Made by a program: the position numbers and the translations under genes. Under the pieces are notes generated by a model. It saw only the letters and a list, made by a program, of their open reading frames with translations. It ran no database searches and had not been told where the DNA came from. A DNA stretch of 64,000 nucleotides, taken from positions 62,001 to 126,000 of the forward strand of contig CAMLMV010000014.1 of the NCBI GenBank assembly GCA_946481275.1. Reading direction: 5' to 3'. The stretch comes from an uncultured Massilia sp. GTDB lineage: Bacteria; Pseudomonadota; Gammaproteobacteria; Burkholderiales; Burkholderiaceae. The first letter of the stretch is position 1. Each line of letters opens with the position of its first letter. Shown here in pieces: positions 60,201 through 64,000 of the stretch.

Positions 60201-60993
60201 ATTCGTTGAAGCCGTCGATCAGGTCGGCCTTCGTGAACACGACGTAGACGGGCGCGTGCACCTCCAGGCGCTCCGTCAGTTCCTGCACGCGCTGGCGCAG
60301 GTTCTTGGCCAGGTTGATCGCGAATTCGGGGCGGTTGCGCGTCAGTTCCGCGATGCTGACGGCGATGATGACGCCGTTGATCGGGGCCTTGCGGCGATGC
60401 TTCTTGAGCAGGTCGAGGAAGCCGAACCACTCGGCGCGGTCCTGGTCGACGACGGAGTAGCGTCCGGCCGTGTCGAGCAGGATGCCCTCGGTCGTGAAGA
60501 ACCAGTCGCAGTTGCGCGTGCCGCCCACGCCCTGCACGACCTTGCTGTCGGCGAAGGGGAACTGCAGGCCCGAGCTGGCGATCGCCGTGCTCTTGCCGGC
60601 GGCCGGGTTCCCGATGATCATGTACCACGGCAGTTCGTACAGTGCGGCGCTGCCGGACAACTGGCCCAGCTTGGAGCCCTTGATCGTCGCGATGGCGTCC
60701 AGCAGGCGCTTGCGGATCACTTCCGTTTCCTGGCGCTGGGTGGCGTCAGGGACGGGTTTGTCGGCCTGTTGTTCGAGCATGTCGCCGATCTGCTTCGCCT
60801 TGCGGGCATGGCGCCAGCGGCGGAACAGCCAGATGGCGGCGCCGACGGCGAGGGCGATGCCGAGCACGATCCATGGCAGCGAGGCGGGCCATTGCAGCAG
60901 CCGCGCGGCCACGAACAGCAGCGCGGCGAAGGCCACCCAGCCGATGACGGTCAGGCTGGTGCGGGCGGTCAGGAAATCCCAGATTTTTTGCAT
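57211..60993 (-). CDS. tssM: T6SS membrane-complex protein TssM (IcmF type)
   Basis: A 1260-residue inner-membrane protein. Two transmembrane helices lie in the first 60 residues and a third near 450. The cytoplasmic NTPase-like domain has Walker A GNPAAGKST at 128-136, VVQGVGGTRNCDWFFTTEGILLDTAGRY and FTKADLIDGFNEFF. The large periplasmic part ends in a VgrG-like beta domain (GQSLRWRGQPQPWVHMVWPNPQG). Walker A is intact, so it is of the ATP-binding class. The length is usual. It is second in the leftward operon after the M15 peptidase (16-bp gap). Confidence 0.97.
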   Translation of the reverse strand: MQKIWDFLTARTSLTVIGWVAFAALLFVAARLLQWPASLPWIVLGIALAVGAAIWLFRRWRHARKAKQIGDMLEQQADKPVPDATQRQETEVIRKRLLDAIATIKGSKLGQLSGSAALYELPWYMIIGNPAAGKSTAIASSGLQFPFADSKVVQGVGGTRNCDWFFTTEGILLDTAGRYSVVDQDRAEWFGFLDLLKKHRRKAPINGVIIAVSIAELTRNRPEFAINLAKNLRQRVQELTERLEVHAPVYVVFTKADLIDGFNEFFQDSERAEREKVWGATLPYDQNVTSERLLDQFDARFDELYDGLKELSLANMALQRRESMPSGVFTFPLEFASIKPALRAFVATLFEDNPFQFKPVFRGFYFTSALQEGETVSTSSARVAQRFDLRLAPPSHEDQHQQQGYFLLNLFRKVIFADKDLVAQYASPAKTRLRYAAFFAATAIVGLALGGWSWSYMNNRQLVANVQADLDQAIRVQGKSLDLQSRFQALEILQDRIEQLDRYAEHRPLSLSLGLYQGNLLNRKLKEEYFAGVRELMLKPVGQSLETYLADVNGNAGQLQPLNKPAGAATPAADAPQQFKDASPADTEDAYNALKTYLMLGDKSRAESAHLNDQLTRFWRNWLESNRGAMPREQMIRSAERMISFYLAQVNDPSWPVIDTRLALVDQTRDSLRKVVRGMPARERVYADVKARAATRYPSITVARIVGDQDKDLVLGSYAISGAFTRQAWEGFVQQAFRDAANRELQSADWVLKTAARDDLTLEGSPEQIQKSLVDLYKAEYAREWQKFMQGVTVKDLDGFDGAAAAMNRLGDPQNSPINKLVSTVYEQTSWDNPTLAGATLQRAQNGITGWFRETILRQKPAIVNVSLPAPGTQPANAPALGPVGREFAGVARLVVARGDSSLMRGYVDNLSKLRARFNQIKNQGDPGPGAKQLMQQTLDGSGSELADALKYVDEQMLVGMTDAQRLALRPVLVRPLMQTFAVIVQPAEAEINKVWAAQVVQPFNRDLATKYPFSTESKAEASNAEIGQIFGPDGAIAKFFNTTVGPLVVRRGDSLSPRTWADMGVNLAPNVVASFPGWVAPLAAGGVANAAASSGGEAQTRFDLQALGTQGATEFTVEIDGQSLRWRGQPQPWVHMVWPNPQGVPGAKITALTPEGRNVVVLDEPGHFGLKKMIDAAQRKRKPDGSFELAWQAGGVTVTANLKVLPAAPAPAPVQASASGQGFKRLRLPETITAPRTVAPAPAAAPAAPVRTAMAGGAQ

Positions 60994-61009
60994 GATTACG
61001 AGAGTGTGA

Positions 61010-61849
61010 TTAATGCTTCATGACGCCGGGCAGGCGCAGTTCCGTGTGCCCGAAGTCCATCATTTTCCAGCGTCCGCCCCACGTGAGGCCGACGGATTCG
61101 GCCACCTGGCCGTACAACTGGTAGCCGCGCATCGCCCATGGATCCTTTTCCGAGATCACGAGCCTGCCGTCGCGGACGAACGCGCAATCGGCGGCGAGGC
61201 CGTACTGGTGCCAGCTCTGCCAGGAGCGCGCATTGGTGACGCCCGGTCCCAGCGCGGCCAGCGCGTCCTGGCGCGCGGGGCTCCGATAGCCTTCCAGGAT
61301 CGCCATTTCGTAGCCGTGGCGCTCCTTCATGATCCGGAAGACCGTCAGCAGGCGCTGCGTGTAGTCCGCGTTCAGCATGGCCCAGTCGCGGCTCGCCGAG
61401 GCGAGCAGCGGACGTTCCTGCGCCACTTCGGCCGTCGTGAACACGAGCGGCGGCAGCGGGGGCGGCGGGACGAGCTGCTCGCCCTGCAGCAGGTCGGCCA
61501 CCTGTGTGTTCATGGGGCGGTCCAGCGACTCGTAGCCGTTCAGCATGGGCCGTTCCGCGAGGAGCAGCGCGGCCAGCGGCGGCAGGCAGACGAGCGCCGC
61601 GCCGCACGTGCAGGCGATCCAGTGGCGCCGCACGAAGCCGGCCAGGCTGCCCGCCGTCGCGCGGCCGTTTGCACGCAGCGCATCCGCGTCGCGCAGGCGC
61701 TGCTGCGCGAGCGCGCCCGCGCGCCGCCCGAGCCGCTGCCCGGCCCCCGCCAGCGCGTTCAGGACGAACTCGCGGCCGGCCGGGAACAGCACCATCCAGC
61801 TGATCGCGCACGCCAACACGAAATACACCGTTACTGCCAACACCCACAC
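61010..61849 (-). CDS. Membrane-anchored M15-family peptidoglycan peptidase of the T6SS
   Basis: A 279-residue protein with a start-proximal transmembrane helix (MWVLAVTVYFVLACAISWMVLF) and a second near residue 90, then a VanY/M15 zinc-peptidase domain. The latter shows LEGYRSPARQ, SWHQYGLAADCAFV with zinc-binding His and Asp, and DFGHTEL with the second zinc His. Start GTG 61849 has GGAG 6 nt upstream; the longer TTG frame adds an unlikely charged tail. Acinetobacter TagX, an M15-like endopeptidase needed to pass the T6SS through the cell wall, is the nearest analogy known to me. It is the first gene of the leftward tssM-tagF-tssA operon. Confidence 0.87.
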   Translation of the reverse strand: MWVLAVTVYFVLACAISWMVLFPAGREFVLNALAGAGQRLGRRAGALAQQRLRDADALRANGRATAGSLAGFVRRHWIACTCGAALVCLPPLAALLLAERPMLNGYESLDRPMNTQVADLLQGEQLVPPPPLPPLVFTTAEVAQERPLLASASRDWAMLNADYTQRLLTVFRIMKERHGYEMAILEGYRSPARQDALAALGPGVTNARSWQSWHQYGLAADCAFVRDGRLVISEKDPWAMRGYQLYGQVAESVGLTWGGRWKMMDFGHTELRLPGVMKH

Positions 61850-62048
61850 CGTACTCTCCGGAAGCCGTTCACATTGTTGTCGAAGAAATATTTCCCGAAA
61901 GTATAAATCCGGTAAGCGACAACCCCGCGCACGATTGAAAAAACGCAAAAACTCACCAAATGTGTTAATCGCGCACGATTAAAAGCAAAATAGAGGCACA
62001 ATTGTCTTGATTCTTGTAAAGTAATGCAAACTTTTTTAAGGAGCTGAT
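61850..62048. promoter_or_regulatory. AT-rich divergent region between M15 peptidase and membrane protein genes
   Basis: These 199 bases are AT-rich against GC-rich surroundings. They carry the direct repeat CGCGCACGATT at 61926-61936 and 61970-61980 (44 bp apart), which also occurs as CGCGTACGATT at 32137-32147 in the other T6SS control region. A rightward -35-like TTGTCT at 62002 has no clear -10 at standard spacing. AAGGAG at 62038-62043 serves the TTG start at 62049. Confidence 0.5.
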
Positions 62049-62840
62049 TTGCAACATCAAGGCGATCGCCCGGTCCGTGGCGGCCGGCCCAGCCTGCTCT
62101 CGCCCGAAGAGCAGCCGGTTCAGGAGCGGCAGGGCATCCTCAGTTCGCTGGACGGCATGCCGGGGCAGGCGGCAGCGGCGCAGGCGCCGCGGCCCCGTTC
62201 GCGTGCGCTGGCATGGGGCGGCGTGGCCGCTGGTGTGGTCGCCGTGTGCGGCGCGCTGTTCCTGTTCGGCGGCAGCGACGAACGTGCCGCGCCGGTTGCG
62301 GCGCCGGTCCAGGTCGCGGCTGCACCCGCCGCACCGGCCGCACCCGTCACGCCCGTTTCGCTGCCGGCACCGGCCGCGCCCGCGGCCGCCGTGCTGCGCG
62401 ACGAGCCGGCGCTGCCGGCCGAGCCCATGACCAATCCGCTGGCCGACATGGCGCCGGCCGCGCCCGCGCACCGCAAGGAACGTGCGGCGAAGGCGGAAAA
62501 GTCCGCGAAGGCGGAGAAGGCCGAACGCAAGGAAGCGCATGCGAAGGCTGCGCACGCCAAGGCACAGGACAAGGCGCGCGAGGCCGCGAAGGACAGGAAG
62601 ACGAAGGCGAAGCCGGGCGCGGCGCGCGAGCAGGACAGCGACGTCGTCCTGCTGGCGGCCCTGATGAGTCACATGGATCCGAAGAAGGGCAAGGCCACGC
62701 CGGCGGAACAGCTGGCGTCGTGCCGCCGCTACAACGCGGCCGGCGAAGAGCAGTGCCGCGCGCGCGTGTGCGCCGCGGCGGGCCCCAAGGAGCCCGCGTG
62801 CAAGCGCGTGCAGGCCGCGCGGACCGACTCGGAGTCGTGA
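62049..62840 (+). CDS. Membrane-anchored Ala/Lys-rich protein, function unknown
   Basis: A 263-residue protein. The start TTG is supported by AAGGAG five bases upstream. A single transmembrane helix at about 55-77 (LAWGGVAAGVVAVCGALFLF) is followed by an Ala/Pro-rich linker, a Lys/Ala/Glu-rich probable coiled coil (about 140-195), and a C-terminal domain with four Cys (SCRRYNAAGEEQCRARVCAAAGPKEPACKR). The layout recalls TonB/TolA-like envelope-spanning proteins, but no TonB domain is seen. I do not recognise the family. It is divergent from the T6SS peptidase and ends 10 bp from the convergent MOSC gene. Confidence 0.75.
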   Translation: MQHQGDRPVRGGRPSLLSPEEQPVQERQGILSSLDGMPGQAAAAQAPRPRSRALAWGGVAAGVVAVCGALFLFGGSDERAAPVAAPVQVAAAPAAPAAPVTPVSLPAPAAPAAAVLRDEPALPAEPMTNPLADMAPAAPAHRKERAAKAEKSAKAEKAERKEAHAKAAHAKAQDKAREAAKDRKTKAKPGAAREQDSDVVLLAALMSHMDPKKGKATPAEQLASCRRYNAAGEEQCRARVCAAAGPKEPACKRVQAARTDSES

Positions 62841-62850
62841 GCGACTGGCC

Positions 62851-63546
62851 TTACGGCTCCACGAGCCGGCGCGACCAGTCCTCGATGCGTCCCGTCTCGA
62901 CGCGGCGCGCGAACGCCGTCCGCCAGTTCGGCGCAAGCGGCTGCAACCCGGCGGCGCGGCGCCACTCGCCGGGCAGGCCCGGCGCCGCCGGATCGGCAGG
63001 AAACAGCGCGCGGATCAGCCGGTCCAGCGGCCAGTCCGGGCAAGGGCGCTCGAGCAGCACGAGATCGTCGCCGGGCGCGATCACGCCTTCCTCCAGCACG
63101 CGGTAGTACCAGCCGGTGGCGCCGGAGCGCTGCATGGCGGGCGCCGCGTCCGGACGGGCGAAGCGGCGGTTCAGCTTCCAGCACGGCTGGCGTCCCTGCG
63201 ACACCTGCAGCAGCGCGCTGCCGGCCCGGTAGACGTCGCCGATGCACACGTCCCGCTCCGTCATGCCGTGCGTCGCGACGTTCTCGCCGAATGCGCCGGG
63301 CGCCAGCGGCACCGGGCTGTCCGGCCAGCGCGCCCGCCACGCGGCGTAATGGTCGGCCGCGTAGTGGTGCACGGCCTTTTCCGGCCCGCCGTGGTAGACC
63401 GTGTCGCCCTGCGCATCGCCGTCGAAGCCGCGCACGGACAGGCGTACCGGCCCCGCGCGCGGATGCTTGACGATGCCGCTGGGGACGGGCGGGTCCCCGA
63501 GCGGCCGCACGGGGCCCGTGAACAGTGCGGCGATCGCGGCGTTCAT
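62851..63546 (-). CDS. MOSC-domain protein (YiiM-like)
   Basis: A 231-residue protein with the MOSC fold: VRGFDGDAQGDTVYHGGPEKAVHHYA, FGENVATHGMTERDVCIGDVYRAG and QVSQGRQPCWKLNRRF, in which the conserved Cys of QPCWKL is the molybdenum-cofactor sulfur-relay or ligand position. The family detoxifies N-hydroxylated compounds in the YiiM branch. The ATG overlaps the stop of the thioredoxin-like gene by 3 bases, so it is translated as an operon with it. Confidence 0.92.
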   Translation of the reverse strand: MNAAIAALFTGPVRPLGDPPVPSGIVKHPRAGPVRLSVRGFDGDAQGDTVYHGGPEKAVHHYAADHYAAWRARWPDSPVPLAPGAFGENVATHGMTERDVCIGDVYRAGSALLQVSQGRQPCWKLNRRFARPDAAPAMQRSGATGWYYRVLEEGVIAPGDDLVLLERPCPDWPLDRLIRALFPADPAAPGLPGEWRRAAGLQPLAPNWRTAFARRVETGRIEDWSRRLVEP

Positions 63547-63770
63547 GCGTGCGCGGCCACGTCGTCGATGCGCGAATGCGGCGCGACGGGCAGCACGCGG
63601 CCATCGACGACGAGGCAGGGCAGGCCGCGCACGCCGAGCGCCATCGCGTCGAATGCGGCGTCCGGGGCGAGGCCGAGGTCGACGACGGCGAGGTCCGGCA
63701 TGGTGGCCTGGAGCACGCGCGCGATGTCGAGGCACACGTTGCAGCCATCGTGGTAGAGGGTCGGGGTCAT
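63543..63770 (-). CDS. Small thioredoxin/glutaredoxin-like protein
   Basis: A 75-residue protein with a CxxC redox motif near the N-terminus (HDGCNVCLDIARVL) and a thioredoxin-type second half with a conserved Pro (VRGLPCLVVDGRVLPV). The length fits glutaredoxin-like minimal folds. Its ATG overlaps the stop of the upstream amidotransferase and its stop overlaps the MOSC start, giving a tight three-gene operon. The partner substrate is unknown. Confidence 0.8.
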   Translation of the reverse strand: MTPTLYHDGCNVCLDIARVLQATMPDLAVVDLGLAPDAAFDAMALGVRGLPCLVVDGRVLPVAPHSRIDDVAAHA

Positions 63771-64000
63771 TTTGTCTCCTGTGGGTGGAAGCCGGCCAGC
63801 CAGCGGCGCAGCAGTTCGGTGCCCGCGAGGGCGAGATCGCGGCCGTGGCGGGCGGTCGCGGCGCGCAGGGCGTGCAGGTCGGTGCCGGCATGGGCCAGTT
63901 CCACCGCATGCCCGGTCAGCCATTCCTCGAGCGCGGCGGCGGCAAACTCCACGTGGCATTGCAGCGCCAGCGCGTGGCTGCCCACCATGAAGGCCTGGCA
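63767..64000 (-). CDS. Glutamine amidotransferase class I, C-terminal part (partial)
   Basis: The last 77 residues of a leftward gene that enters from beyond the window end. FMVGSHALALQCHVEF matches the motif around the catalytic His and Glu of class I glutamine amidotransferases (LQxHxE), with the His and Glu both present. A helical tail follows. The catalytic Cys region lies outside. Family is likely; the aminated substrate cannot be told. Confidence 0.8.
   Translation of the reverse strand, partial: CQAFMVGSHALALQCHVEFAAAALEEWLTGHAVELAHAGTDLHALRAATARHGRDLALAGTELLRRWLAGFHPQETK

Noticed and set aside
1..64000. Insertion sequences, CRISPR arrays, tRNA or rRNA genes
   Set aside because: No transposase motifs, short regularly spaced repeats, tRNA cloverleaf sequence or rRNA sequence was noticed on reading. 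The only long repeat is the GH35 tract. A computed search was not possible.

Overview
The window is high-GC DNA from a Gram-negative bacterium. TonB-dependent receptors, lipoprotein and Tat signals, a complete contractile type VI secretion system (T6SS) and the gene families together suggest a betaproteobacterium, probably a Massilia-like member of the Oxalobacteraceae. That placement is inference; no rRNA or tRNA gene is present.

Region 1 (1-29761) is a plant-polysaccharide utilisation region. It holds the tail of one TonB-dependent receptor (TBDR) and two complete ones (4152, 11784). Exported or periplasmic enzymes include GH35 beta-galactosidase, a DUF2264 protein, an alpha/beta esterase, GH3, GH29 alpha-fucosidase, GH97, GH31 alpha-xylosidase type, a CE1-like esterase and GH42. 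There is also a flavin-dependent halogenase, an aldose 1-epimerase, two membrane-anchored AraC regulators and a XylR-type activator. The set fits stripping side chains from xyloglucan and type II arabinogalactan. Seven promoters here share one 38-bp operator that overlaps the -35 element and is followed 17-18 bp later by a CANNAT-like -10. I infer that these form one XylR-type regulon.

Region 2 (29799-41478) is the first part of a T6SS: tssL and tssK leftward, then a TPR lipoprotein, tssB, tssC, hcp, tssE, tssF, tssG and tssH rightward. Region 3 (41479-49328) is a second sugar operon, TBDR-GH35-GH43-lacI, lying between tssH and the rest of the T6SS. It carries three LacI-like operators in front of its receptor gene. 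Its GH35 shares an uninterrupted 818-bp identical tract with the first GH35, 44.5 kb away.

Region 4 (49573-62840) completes the T6SS. A visibly less GC-rich vgrG module carries a lysozyme-like effector candidate and two candidate immunity genes. It is followed by tssA, an OmpA-domain protein, tagF, tssM and an M15 peptidase (all leftward), and a divergent membrane-anchored protein of unknown function. No TssJ is recognisable. Region 5 (62851-64000) is housekeeping: a MOSC protein, a small thioredoxin-like protein and the end of a glutamine amidotransferase, overlapping as an operon.
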